The position numbers were made by a program, and so were the translations under genes. A DNA stretch of 64,000 nt from Pseudonocardia sp. TRM90224. Its GTDB lineage: Bacteria > Actinomycetota > Actinomycetes > Mycobacteriales > Pseudonocardiaceae. The notes under the pieces were generated by a model that searched no databases, was not told the origin of the DNA, and saw nothing but the letters and a program-made list of their open reading frames with translations. Below are positions 26,095-34,390 of the stretch, in pieces. The stretch's first letter is position 1; each line of letters starts with the position of its first letter. The DNA lies in contig NZ_JAJGSX010000001.1 of the NCBI RefSeq assembly GCF_021245725.1, forward strand, positions 558,001 to 622,000. Reading direction: 5' to 3'.

Positions 26095-27262
26095 CCGGGA
26101 GCCGGTGCACGCCGTAGATCAGCATGTCGTCCTTGACCGTCACCTCCTCCGGGCGCACGGCCAGCCGGAGCGTCGGGAAGCGCGCGAACAGCGCGGGGAA
26201 CGCCACCTGCATCTCCACCCGGGCCAGCTGCTGGCCGATGCACTGATGGACGCCGTGGCCGAACGCGAGGTGCCCACCTGTCGGGCGGTGCAGGTCGAGC
26301 TCGTCCGGGTGCGGGAAGCGTTCCGGGTCCCGGTTCGCGGCGGGGATGGAGACCATCACCGACTGCCCGGCCTCGATCACGACCCCGCCCAGCTCGACGT
26401 CCTCCAGCGCGGTGCGGATCGTCCCGGGGATGATGCTCAGGTAGCGCAGCAGCTCCTCGACGGCATGCTCGGTGCGCTCCGGTTCGCGCAGCATCGCCGC
26501 CAGCTGGTCGGGGTGTTGCAGCAGCGCGAACACACCGAGCCCGAGCATGTTCGCCGTCGTGTCGGTGCCGCCGCCGAGGAGCAGGAAGCCCATCGTCGTG
26601 AGCTCGTCGTCGTCGAGGTCGGTCGCGGTGAGCTCGCTGAGCATGTCGTCGCCGGGGTGGGTGCGCTTGGCGACCACCTGGTCGCGGACGGCGGTGTTGA
26701 GCGTGGTGAACGCGGCCAGCTTCTCCTCAGGTGTTGCGTCGAGCCGGCTCAGCGGCGCTGACGCGTGCAGGAGCTCGTCGTGCTGGTCGTGCGGGATCCC
26801 GAGCAGCTCGAAGATCACCTGGGCCGGGATGGGCTGCGCGAACATCTCGACAAGATCGACCGGCGGCCCGTGCCGCTCCATGAGGTCGAGGCGGCGCTTG
26901 GTCAGCTCGGTGATCCAGTCGGTCAGCAGCCGCATCCGCCGGACCGTGAACCGTCCGGTGACGAGGTGCCGATAGCGCGTGTGTTCCGGCGGGTCGTTGC
27001 GGATGAAGGCGCCGCGGGCTGCCGGACGGCCGTCGTTGCCGCCGACCCCGGGCAGCACCGGGTGCGCGAGCTCCGCGCGTGCGCTGAAGCGCTTGTCGGC
27101 GAGCACAGCCCTGACGAGCGCGTGGCTGGTGACCAGCCAGCCGACGTGGCCGTCGGCGAAGGTCATCGGGCTGAGCGGGTGTTCGGCGCGCAGCTTCGCC
27201 AGTTCGACGGGTGGGTCGAAGGGGCAGCCGGCCGCTCGTGTGGTGGGAAACGGCGATGCCAT
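26078..27262 (-). CDS. Cytochrome P450 (cassette 2)
   Basis: The 394-residue P450 has the I-helix GGGTDTTA, the K-helix EELLRYL and FGHGVHQCIG with proximal Cys341. An ATG behind AAAGGAC at 27262 is preferred to one 20 codons upstream, which would fall inside the promoter. It is paralogous to P450-1 but has no ferredoxin or methyltransferase of its own, so it may borrow the cassette-1 ferredoxin. Divergent from its regulator. Confidence 0.96.
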   Translation of the reverse strand: MASPFPTTRAAGCPFDPPVELAKLRAEHPLSPMTFADGHVGWLVTSHALVRAVLADKRFSARAELAHPVLPGVGGNDGRPAARGAFIRNDPPEHTRYRHLVTGRFTVRRMRLLTDWITELTKRRLDLMERHGPPVDLVEMFAQPIPAQVIFELLGIPHDQHDELLHASAPLSRLDATPEEKLAAFTTLNTAVRDQVVAKRTHPGDDMLSELTATDLDDDELTTMGFLLLGGGTDTTANMLGLGVFALLQHPDQLAAMLREPERTEHAVEELLRYLSIIPGTIRTALEDVELGGVVIEAGQSVMVSIPAANRDPERFPHPDELDLHRPTGGHLAFGHGVHQCIGQQLARVEMQVAFPALFARFPTLRLAVRPEEVTVKDDMLIYGVHRLPVTWDV

Positions 27263-27293
27263 CTCGTGCGTCCTTTCGTTCACAACACCGCGA

Positions 27294-27379
27294 ACGCTAT
27301 TTTGCGTTTCCGACGTCGTCAAGGACGCAACCTGCTATTTCTTACGAGATTGCACTAGGCTGAACGCAAACGCATTTGC
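27294..27379. promoter_or_regulatory. Divergent control region of P450 cassette 2
   Basis: Minus-strand TTGACG (27322-27317), 17 nt and TAGCGT (27299-27294) repeat the promoter hexamers of cassette 1. Candidate operator motifs are GCAAA-CGCA-TTTGC (27366-27379) and a distant pair TTTGCGTT (27301-27308) / AACGCAAA (27363-27370). Confidence 0.5.
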
Positions 27380-27416
27380 AATGAGCGGCGTCGAATGCAC
27401 CGATAAGAGGTGGGCT

Positions 27417-28121
27417 GTGCCGGGCGGACGGCTGACCAGGCACGACCGCGAGGAGATCGCGGCGGGGCTGGCGCGCAACCTGACGTACACCGAGATCGCC
27501 GAGCGCATCGGGCGGCCGCCGTCGACCGTGAGCCGGGAGGTGCACCGCAACGGCGGCTACGCCAGGTACGAACCAGACCGGGCGCAGACGGCGACCGGTG
27601 AGCGTGCCCGCCGCCGTCGACCGACCCGGCCGCCTGCCGAACCGGCGGAGGCGCTGGCGTACGGCCGCGACACCACGGCCGTCATCGACTTCGAGGAGCA
27701 GCTCGCGGCGATGATGGCGCAGACCGGTCTGCCGCGGATGGCCGCGCGCGTACTGGTCGGCCTGCTCAGCAGCGACGCCGGCAGCCTCACGGCGGCCGAG
27801 CTCGTGGAGCGGCTGCGGATCAGTCCGGCGTCCATCTCGAAGGCCGTCGGTTACCTCGAGTCGCTCGAGCTGGTCAGGCGCGAGCGCGGGCCGGGACGGC
27901 GCGAGCGGTACGTCTTCGACGAGAGCATCTGGTACCACGCGAGCGAGACGCAGGCGCAGGTCTGTGCGCAGTGGTCGCAGGCCTCCCGCAGGGGTGCCGA
28001 CGTGCTGGGCGTCGACACCCCGGCCGGTGCCCGGCTCGACCACATGAGCCGCTTCTTCGAGTTCGTCGGCCGCGACATCCTCGCGGCCGCCGAACGCTGG
28101 CGACGCGAGTTCCCCCAGTAG
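27417..28121 (+). CDS. Two-domain regulator: IS30-type HTH plus winged helix (cassette 2)
   Basis: The 234-residue protein has the same architecture as the cassette-1 regulator: IS30-like HTH (DREEIAAGLARNLTYTEIA, then STVSREVHRNGG) at residues 8-47 and a winged helix (TAAELVERLRISPASISKAV) near 120-150, ending in a shared 'DTPAGARLDxxxRFFxFV' segment. The GTG at 27417 is chosen because AAGAGG lies six bases upstream and it aligns with the start of the paralogue; an in-frame ATG at 27381 is the alternative. Confidence 0.85.
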   Translation: MPGGRLTRHDREEIAAGLARNLTYTEIAERIGRPPSTVSREVHRNGGYARYEPDRAQTATGERARRRRPTRPPAEPAEALAYGRDTTAVIDFEEQLAAMMAQTGLPRMAARVLVGLLSSDAGSLTAAELVERLRISPASISKAVGYLESLELVRRERGPGRRERYVFDESIWYHASETQAQVCAQWSQASRRGADVLGVDTPAGARLDHMSRFFEFVGRDILAAAERWRREFPQ

Positions 28122-28125
28122 CCCG

Positions 28126-28193
28126 AACCTCCCCACCGTTTTGGGCACATGCGCGCCCGATTCAGCGCGCATCCACCCAAAACGATGGGGAGA
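28126..28193. repeat. Family-1 intergenic hairpin, copy 4
   Basis: Inner stem GGGCACATGCGCGC / GCGCGCATCCACCC, as in copy 2. The right outer arm has one substitution (AAAACGATGGGG). It lies between convergent genes, directly after the cassette-2 regulator. Confidence 0.8.
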
Positions 28194-28213
28194 TCGTGGA
28201 CACCGGACAGCAA

Positions 28214-28281
28214 GGTCCCCACCGTTTTGCCAACTTGCACAGGCAAAACGGCGTGCAGGTTGGCAAAACGGTGGGGAAGTT
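28214..28281. repeat. Family-1 intergenic hairpin, copy 5
   Basis: Inner stem CCAACTTGCAC / GTGCAGGTTGG. The loop contains an extra partial copy of the outer arm (GGCAAAACGG), suggesting slippage. It precedes the dehydrogenase stop. Confidence 0.8.
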
Positions 28282-28284
28282 GCG

Positions 28285-29271
28285 TCAGGGGCGGACCTGG
28301 ATCTTGCGGCCCACGCCCGAGCGGAACTGCTCCAGCGCGGCCGGGTACTCGTCGAGGGTCAGCCGGTGGCTGATCATCACGTCCGGGCGCAGCGCGCCGT
28401 CGGCGAACAGCTCGGCCGCCCGTTCGAAGCTGTGCAGAACGGCCATCGAGCCGACGATCCGGATCTCCTGGTTGTAGATCCGGAACGGTGAGAAGCGCGC
28501 GGTGGCGCCTTCGTTGGACACCCCGAACTGCTGGAACGTCCCGCCCTTCCCGACCCGCCCGAGCCCGTCCTCGATGGCGGCGACGACGCCGGTGCAGTCG
28601 ATCACCACGTCCCAGCCGCGAGGCCGCTCCAGCTCGTCCGCGCTGGTCACCGTCGCGGAGCAGCCCAGCTCCTTCGCCGTCTCCAGCCGGGTCGGGTTGA
28701 GGTCGACCATGCTGACGCTCGCCGCCCCGGCCCGCTTGGCCAGCTCCATCATCATCAGGCCCATCGTGCCGGCGCCGTAGATGAGGTAGTGGTCGCCGAG
28801 CTGCGGCGCGAGCACGTCGAAGCCGCGCACCGCACAGGAGAGCGGCTCGATGAGCGCCGCGTCCGCGGAGGTGACGCTCTCGGGCAGCTTGACGCAGTTC
28901 GCCACCGGCGCGACGGCGAACTCGGCCGCGCCGCCCGCCGTCGTCACGCCGATCGCGGCCCAGCGCTCGCACAGGTTGCCGCGGCCGCGGCGGCAGTAGT
29001 AGCACTCGCCACAATGCAGCGACGGGTCGACGGCCACCTGGTCTCCGACGGCCAGCTCGGTGACGTCCTTGCCGAGCGCGACGACCTCACCTGCGAACTC
29101 GTGCCCCGGCACCACCGGGAGCGTCGGCGCGAACTCGCCCTCCGCGATGTGCAGGTCGGTGCCGCAAATGCCGCACCCGGCCACCTTGACCACAACCTGG
29201 CGGGGCCCTGGGGTGGGGTCCGGCACGGTCTCGACGGTGACCGAATCCGCCGCGATGACGGCTGCTTTCAC
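28285..29271 (-). CDS. Zinc-dependent polyol/alcohol dehydrogenase (MDR family)
   Basis: The 328-residue protein has the catalytic zinc motif GCGICGTDLHI near 33, PGHEFAGEV near 55, a structural-zinc cysteine cluster (CGECYYCRRGRGNLC near 87-101) and the NAD site YGAGTMG near 163. This layout fits sorbitol/arabitol-type dehydrogenases. The GTG overlaps the permease stop by four bases (GTGA), so the enzyme likely oxidises the sugar alcohol that the transporter brings in. Exact substrate is not readable. Confidence 0.92.
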   Translation of the reverse strand: MKAAVIAADSVTVETVPDPTPGPRQVVVKVAGCGICGTDLHIAEGEFAPTLPVVPGHEFAGEVVALGKDVTELAVGDQVAVDPSLHCGECYYCRRGRGNLCERWAAIGVTTAGGAAEFAVAPVANCVKLPESVTSADAALIEPLSCAVRGFDVLAPQLGDHYLIYGAGTMGLMMMELAKRAGAASVSMVDLNPTRLETAKELGCSATVTSADELERPRGWDVVIDCTGVVAAIEDGLGRVGKGGTFQQFGVSNEGATARFSPFRIYNQEIRIVGSMAVLHSFERAAELFADGALRPDVMISHRLTLDEYPAALEQFRSGVGRKIQVRP

Positions 29272-30149
29272 TTGATGGCTCCCAACGAAAGTCCTTGAAC
29301 GAGCTTGTCCTGCGCCGCGAACCCGGCGATGAGGACCGGGAGCGAGACGACGACCGCCGCCGCGCACACCTTGGCCAGGAACAGGCCCTGGCTGGTGACG
29401 AAGCTGGTGAGGAACACCGGAGCGGTCTGCGCCACCGTCGCGGTCAGCACCCGGGCGAACAGGAGCTCGTTCCAGCTGAAGATGAAGCAGATCAGCGAGG
29501 TGGCCGCGATGCCTGGCAGCACGATCGGCATGACGATCGTGCGCAGCGTCCGCGTCAGGTTGCAGCCGTCCATCGACGCGGCTTCCAGGATCTCCCCCGG
29601 CACCTCGGCGAGGAACGAGCGCATCATCCACACGGCGATCGGCAGGTTCATCGAGGTGTACAGCACGATGAGCAGCCAGATGTTGTCGAGCATCCCGATG
29701 CCCTGCGCGATCAGGTAGACCGGGAGCAGCCCGGCCACCACCGGCAGCATCTTCGTGGAGAGGAAGAAGAACAGGACGTCCGTCCACTTCTTCACCGGCT
29801 TGATCGAGAGCGCGTATGCCGCCGGCACGGCCAGCAGCAGCACCAGCGCGGTGGAGAGCACGCTCGCCGTGATCGAGTTGAGCAGCGGCGGCCACGGGCT
29901 CGCCCCCGTCGCGGCACCGAAGAAGTTCGCGTAGCCGTCGAGCGTGAGCGGCGCGAAGAACGACGGCGGGTTGGTCGCGGCGTCGTTCTCGCTGTGGAAC
30001 GACGTCAGCAACATCCACACGACCGGCAGCACGAACAGGATGCCGACGATCCACGCAACGACGCCGAGCACGGCGCCCGAGCGCTTCCGCCGGGTCCGCG
30101 ACGCGGTGTCCGCCGCTGCCGTCCGGGACGCCTCCGCTGTGGCGGTCAT
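29268..30149 (-). CDS. Carbohydrate ABC importer permease (MalG type)
   Basis: The 293-residue protein has six membrane helices and the cytoplasmic EAA loop (EVPGEILEAASMDGCNLTRTLRTIVMP, given here as the EAAxxDG core near residue 195) that docks the ATPase. A polar N-terminal tail of about 25 residues precedes helix 1. It pairs with the MalF-type permease whose stop it overlaps (ATGA). Confidence 0.94.
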   Translation of the reverse strand: MTATAEASRTAAADTASRTRRKRSGAVLGVVAWIVGILFVLPVVWMLLTSFHSENDAATNPPSFFAPLTLDGYANFFGAATGASPWPPLLNSITASVLSTALVLLLAVPAAYALSIKPVKKWTDVLFFFLSTKMLPVVAGLLPVYLIAQGIGMLDNIWLLIVLYTSMNLPIAVWMMRSFLAEVPGEILEAASMDGCNLTRTLRTIVMPIVLPGIAATSLICFIFSWNELLFARVLTATVAQTAPVFLTSFVTSQGLFLAKVCAAAVVVSLPVLIAGFAAQDKLVQGLSLGAIK

Positions 30150-31084
30150 CGTGCCTCCTCCTTGAACAGCGACGACACCGTGCGCAGCGCGAACGTGGCG
30201 ATCAGGATCGTCCCGATCACCACGACGACACCGGCCGCGGAGGCCCGGCCGTAGTCCTGCGCGTTGTAGAAGGTCTGGTAGATCGTGTACGGCAGGTTGG
30301 CGGTGCCGAGCCCGCCCGACGTGATGGTGAAGACGGCGTCGAAGTTCTGCACGATGTAGATCGACCCGAGCAGGCCGCCCAGCTCCAGGTACTGGCGCAG
30401 GTGCGGGAAGGTCATGTGCCGGAAGATCTGCCAGTTCGAGCAGCCGTCGATCTGCGCCGCCTCGATCACGTCGAGCGGCTTGCCCTGCAGGCCCGCCAGC
30501 AGGATCAGCATCATGAACGGTGTCCATTGCCAGACCAGCGCGATCACCACCGACGTCAGCGGCATGGTGGAGATCCAGTCGGGCTGGATCGCCCCGCCGC
30601 CGAAGATCCCGGTCAGCAGGCCGTTGAGCAGCCCGTACTCCGGGTTGTAGAGCGCGTGCTTCCAGACCAGCGCGGCCGCGACCGGGACCACCAGGAACGG
30701 CGTGATCATCAGCGTCCGGACGACCCCGCGGCCGAGGAAGGTCCGGTCCAGCAGGAGCGCGATGAGCATGCCGAGCAGCAGGCTGATCAGCACCACCGAC
30801 GCCGTCAGCACGATCGTCGTGATGATCGAGTCGCGCGTGTTGACGTCTGTCAGCACGCGCACGAAGTTGTCGATGCCGGCGAACCCGCGCTCGTCGGGGT
30901 AGTAGGCGTTCCAGTTCATGAACGAGATCACCAGCGTGCCGACGAACGGCAGCTGCGTCACGATGATCATGAAGATGAGCGCGGGCAGCAGCGGCGCCCG
31001 CCGCGCCCAGTTGCCCGCTCTCCGCAGCGGGGTGCCGCCCGGGTCTGCCTCGATCGTGCTCGGCCGGGCCACCGTGGTCGTCAT
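30146..31084 (-). CDS. Carbohydrate ABC importer permease (MalF type)
   Basis: The 312-residue protein has six membrane helices and an EAA-type loop (VIEAAQIDGCSNWQIF) near residue 220. With the MalG-type partner it forms the channel of a CUT1-family importer. It overlaps the binding-protein stop by four bases. No ATPase gene follows, so a shared ATPase of MsiK type encoded elsewhere is likely. Confidence 0.94.
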   Translation of the reverse strand: MTTTVARPSTIEADPGGTPLRRAGNWARRAPLLPALIFMIIVTQLPFVGTLVISFMNWNAYYPDERGFAGIDNFVRVLTDVNTRDSIITTIVLTASVVLISLLLGMLIALLLDRTFLGRGVVRTLMITPFLVVPVAAALVWKHALYNPEYGLLNGLLTGIFGGGAIQPDWISTMPLTSVVIALVWQWTPFMMLILLAGLQGKPLDVIEAAQIDGCSNWQIFRHMTFPHLRQYLELGGLLGSIYIVQNFDAVFTITSGGLGTANLPYTIYQTFYNAQDYGRASAAGVVVVIGTILIATFALRTVSSLFKEEAR

Positions 31085-32442
31085 GATCCCTCCCGCGATC
31101 GGTACCGCTCGGCGACGTCGTCGGCCAGCTGCTGGCCGCGACTCAGCGCGTCCTGCACGCTCACCTGCCCCGCGATCGCGGAGCTGATCTGCTGCGACAC
31201 CTGGGTGCCCAGGTCGGGGAACTCGGGGATCCCGACGAACTGGATCCCGAGCGCCGGCCGCGGCTGGACGCCGGGGTTGCGCGGGTCGGCGCTCTCGATC
31301 GCCGCCTTCGTCGGGCCGGCGAACGCCGACGACTCCGCGAGGTAGTCCTTGTTCTCGTAGGTGGAGGCGCGCTTCCCGGCGGGCACGTCCGACCAGCCGA
31401 CCTGCTCGCCGACCAGCCGCTCGTAGTCCTTGCCCGATGCCCACGAGACGAACTTCCACGCGGCGTCCTTGCGCTCGCTCGCCGCCTGGATGCCCCACGA
31501 CCAGGCGTACAGCCAGCCGGAGCTCGCCGTCTCGACGACGGGCGCCGGCGCGTAGCCGATCTTGCCGCGGACCTTGGAGTCGGCCGCTTCGAGCGATCCG
31601 GCCGCCGAGGTGGCGTCGTACCACATCGCGGCGTTGCCCTGGATCAGGTTGTTGAGGCACTCGGTGAACCCGGCCTGCGGAGCGCCCGTCTCGCCGTGCT
31701 CGCGCACGAGGTCGACGTAGAACTGCACGGCCTTGGTGAACTCGGGGCTGTCGACCCTCGCCTGCCAGTCCTCGGTGAACCACGTGCCGCCGAAGGTGTT
31801 GACCACCGTCGTCAGCGGCGCGAAGACCTGGCCCCACCCGGGCTGGCCGCGCAGGCAGATCCCGGCCATGCCGGGCTGGGCGCCGTCGACCTTCGCCGCG
31901 ATGTCGGCGACCTCCTGCCACGTCGGCTTGGCCGGCATCGTGATGCCCGCGTCCTGCAGGACGTCCTTGCGGTACATCAGGAACGACGACTCGCCGTAGA
32001 ACGGCTGGCCGTAGATCTTGCCGTCGTCGCCGGTGAGCGACGTCCGCATCGGGGCGAGGATGTCGGCCTGGTCGAAGCCGGGGTCGGCGGCGATGAAGTC
32101 GTCCATCGGCGCGATCCAGCGGCTGCGCGCGTAGATCGGGATCTCGAAGTTGGAGAGCGTCGCGACGTCGTACTGCCCGGCCTGGCTGGAGAACTCCTGG
32201 CTGATCTTGTCGCGGACGTCGTTCTCGGGGAGCACCGTGAAGTTGACGGTGATGCCCGTCTGCTTGGTGAAGTTGTCGGCCGTGAGCCGCTGCAGGTCCA
32301 CCATCTGCGGGTTGTTGACCATGAGGACGTTGATCGAGTTCGGCCCGCCGCCGCCGACGCTTCCGCCCCACCCCGCACACGCGGTGCTCGCGAGCATCAC
32401 AGCGAGGGCGAGCAACAGGGCTCGCACCCCCGTTCGCCTCAT
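31081..32442 (-). CDS. Sugar/polyol ABC binding lipoprotein
   Basis: The 453-residue protein begins with a lipoprotein signal ending STAC (Cys near residue 22), so it should be tethered to the outer face of the membrane. The mature part is a group-1 extracellular solute-binding protein (NFTKQTGITVNFTVLPEND near the N terminus). The ATG is fixed by GGGAGG seven bases upstream; a longer frame has no such site. First gene of the operon binding protein-MalF-MalG-dehydrogenase. Confidence 0.93.
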   Translation of the reverse strand: MRRTGVRALLLALAVMLASTACAGWGGSVGGGGPNSINVLMVNNPQMVDLQRLTADNFTKQTGITVNFTVLPENDVRDKISQEFSSQAGQYDVATLSNFEIPIYARSRWIAPMDDFIAADPGFDQADILAPMRTSLTGDDGKIYGQPFYGESSFLMYRKDVLQDAGITMPAKPTWQEVADIAAKVDGAQPGMAGICLRGQPGWGQVFAPLTTVVNTFGGTWFTEDWQARVDSPEFTKAVQFYVDLVREHGETGAPQAGFTECLNNLIQGNAAMWYDATSAAGSLEAADSKVRGKIGYAPAPVVETASSGWLYAWSWGIQAASERKDAAWKFVSWASGKDYERLVGEQVGWSDVPAGKRASTYENKDYLAESSAFAGPTKAAIESADPRNPGVQPRPALGIQFVGIPEFPDLGTQVSQQISSAIAGQVSVQDALSRGQQLADDVAERYRSREGS

Positions 32443-32463
32443 TGCGCCTCCCTGATCCGGGCC

Positions 32464-32565
32464 GCGCTCAGATGAGCGCACCACTGCACGGGTGAAAGCG
32501 TGTGGCATCAGTCACCGTGAGTCAATGACTCGTGCAAGAATGGGCACGATGGTGCTCATATGAGC
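32464..32565. promoter_or_regulatory. Operators in the divergent importer/regulator region
   Basis: Two closely related palindromes flank the region: GCGCTCA-GA-TGAGCGC (32464-32479), before the binding-protein gene, and GTGCTCA-TA-TGAGCGG (32552-32567), before the regulator gene; shared core GCTCA-N2-TGAGC. Between them is another perfect palindrome, GAGTCA-A-TGACTC (32519-32531). They are well placed for the SorC-type regulator to control both directions, perhaps by looping. Confidence 0.65.
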
Positions 32566-32576
32566 GGGGGGTGTGC

Positions 32577-33542
32577 ATGGCGACAACCAACACCGGCGCC
32601 GGCGGGCCGGCCCAACTGGTCCTGACGGCCTCGGTCGCGCGGCGCTACTACCTGGACGGACGTTCCAAGGTCGAGATCGCCGAGGAGTTCGCGCTGAGCC
32701 GGTTCAAGGTCGCCCGCCTGCTCGAGGACGCGCGCAGCAGCGGGCTCGTCCGGATCGAGATCGGACACCCCGGCACCGTCGACGTCGAGCTGTCGGCGCG
32801 GCTCATGGAGAAGCTCGGGCTCACCCACTGCGTCGTCACCGACACCCCGGACGACCATCCCGCCTCGCTGCGCGAACACCTCGGCGTCGCGGCCGCCGAG
32901 CTGCTCAGCGAGGTGATCACCCCGGACGACGTGCTCGGGCTCGCGTGGGCGCGATCGGTCAGCGCGATGGCGACGGCCTTGCAGCACATGGCGCCGGTGC
33001 CCGTCGTGCAGCTGACCGGCGCGCTCGCCCGTCCAGGCGCCGACGACAGCTCGATCGAGCTGGTGCGCGACGTCGCGCGGACGTCCGGCGGCCCGGCGTA
33101 CTTCTTCTACGCGCCGATGGCGGTGCCGGACGCCGCCACGGCGCGTGCGCTGCGCCAGCAACCCGAGGTCGCGCGGGCGTTCTCGCTGATCGGCTCGGTC
33201 ACGAAGGCGGTGGCCGGGGTGGGCGCGTGGGCGCCGGAGCAGTCGACGCTCTTCGACTCGACCAGCGAGGCCGAACGCGCCGAGCTGGCATCGCGCGGCG
33301 TATGCGCGGAGGTGTCCGGGGTGCTGATCGACATCGAGGGCAACACGGTGCCGGCCGGCCTCACCGAGCGCATGATCGGCATCACGGCCGCGCAGATGCG
33401 GGCCGTCCCCGAGGTGATCGGGATCGTCTACGGGACGGGCAAGACACTCGCCGTCCTCGCCGCGGTCCGCAGCGGGATGGTGAACAGCCTGGTCACACAC
33501 TCGACGCTGGCGGAGGCGTTGATCGCGGAGGCCGAGCGGTGA
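32577..33542 (+). CDS. SorC/DeoR-type sugar-responsive regulator
   Basis: The 321-residue protein has a helix-turn-helix at about residues 18-60 (RYYLDGRSKVEIAEEFALSR, then FKVARLLEDARSSGLV) and a C-terminal sugar-binding domain of the SorC family (DDVLGLAWARSVSAMA near 120, GIVYGTGK near 292). Such proteins bind sugar phosphates or polyols. It is divergent from the ABC importer operon and probably regulates it and itself through the nearby palindromes. The next gene overlaps its stop by four bases. Confidence 0.9.
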   Translation: MATTNTGAGGPAQLVLTASVARRYYLDGRSKVEIAEEFALSRFKVARLLEDARSSGLVRIEIGHPGTVDVELSARLMEKLGLTHCVVTDTPDDHPASLREHLGVAAAELLSEVITPDDVLGLAWARSVSAMATALQHMAPVPVVQLTGALARPGADDSSIELVRDVARTSGGPAYFFYAPMAVPDAATARALRQQPEVARAFSLIGSVTKAVAGVGAWAPEQSTLFDSTSEAERAELASRGVCAEVSGVLIDIEGNTVPAGLTERMIGITAAQMRAVPEVIGIVYGTGKTLAVLAAVRSGMVNSLVTHSTLAEALIAEAER

Positions 33543-34324
33543 CCGTTGAGGTCCCCCTGCTCGGTGGCACCGCGAATCGCGGGCAGGTGCACCGCGTGGG
33601 CGAGACGGTGCGCCGCCCCATGCGCCCCACGAGCGCCGCCACCCACGCGCTCCTGCGCCACCTCGCCGACGTCGGGTTCAGCGGGGCGCCGCGGGTCCTC
33701 GGCGTGGACGACGCCGGCCGCGAGGTGCTCAGCTACGTGCACGGCGACGCCGTCACCGTCCCGCTGCCGGGGTGGGGGCTGGCCGATGCAGCGCTGGGCA
33801 GCATGGCCGAGCTGCTGCGGGCGTTCCACGACGCCACCACCGGTTTCGACCCCGCGCCCTACGACTGGTCGCACCCGGTGCCGCCGCCGTACGACGGCGG
33901 CGGGATCGCGCACAACGACCCGAACCTCGACAACGTCGTCTTCCGCGGCGGACGGGCCGTCGCCCTGATCGACTTCGACCTCGCCGCACCTGGCGCGCCC
34001 ATCTGGGACGTCGCGGCCGCGGCCCGGCTCTGGGTGCCGCTGCGGTCCCCTGCCGACGTCGACGACGTCCGGCGCGGGCGCGCGACGGCTCGGGTGCGGT
34101 TGCTCGCCGACGCCTACGGGCTCGACGAGGAGGGGCGCGCCGGGCTCGTCGCGGCGGTGCGCGCGAGCCACGACTGGATGGTCGACATCGTGCGCAAGGG
34201 CGCGGCGGCGGGCGTACCCGGCTTCGCGGCGTACTGGGGGCCCGACGCCGCGGCCCGCGCCCGCCGCACCGACGCGTGGCTGGAGCGGAACGCGGAGTCG
34301 ATCACCACCGCGCTCACGGGGTGA
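33539..34324 (+). CDS. Aminoglycoside phosphotransferase-fold kinase-like protein
   Basis: The 261-residue protein has the APH/choline-kinase catalytic loop IAHNDPNLDNVVF near residue 123 (Brenner motif HxDxxxxN) and the metal-binding DFD of LIDFDLAAPG near 144. The N-terminal nucleotide-binding part is short. Because it is coupled to the regulator of a polyol importer, a small-molecule or sugar kinase is plausible; antibiotic resistance is not implied. Start GTG overlaps the regulator stop. Confidence 0.82.
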   Translation: MTVEVPLLGGTANRGQVHRVGETVRRPMRPTSAATHALLRHLADVGFSGAPRVLGVDDAGREVLSYVHGDAVTVPLPGWGLADAALGSMAELLRAFHDATTGFDPAPYDWSHPVPPPYDGGGIAHNDPNLDNVVFRGGRAVALIDFDLAAPGAPIWDVAAAARLWVPLRSPADVDDVRRGRATARVRLLADAYGLDEEGRAGLVAAVRASHDWMVDIVRKGAAAGVPGFAAYWGPDAAARARRTDAWLERNAESITTALTG

Positions 34325-34326
34325 CC

Positions 34327-34387
34327 GTCGACAACGACGAAATGGCTGTTGTGAGCGCTAACAAACAGCCAGAACGTCGTTGTCGAC
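34327..34387. repeat. Family-2 61-bp near-palindrome, copy 2
   Basis: GTCGACAACGACG arms with an inner GGCTGTT / AACAGCC pairing. It fills the space between the convergent kinase-like gene and the SDR gene. Confidence 0.85.
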
Positions 34388-34390
34388 GGT

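Noticed and set aside
25393..28121. The two IS30-like proteins as transposase remnants
   Set aside because: Both are intact, lack any DDE core, carry a second DNA-binding domain and are paired with P450 genes; regulators fit far better than insertion-sequence debris.
33539..34324. Aminoglycoside-resistance gene
   Set aside because: Only the general APH catalytic loop is shared, and the gene is coupled to a polyol-uptake regulator, so resistance is unsupported.
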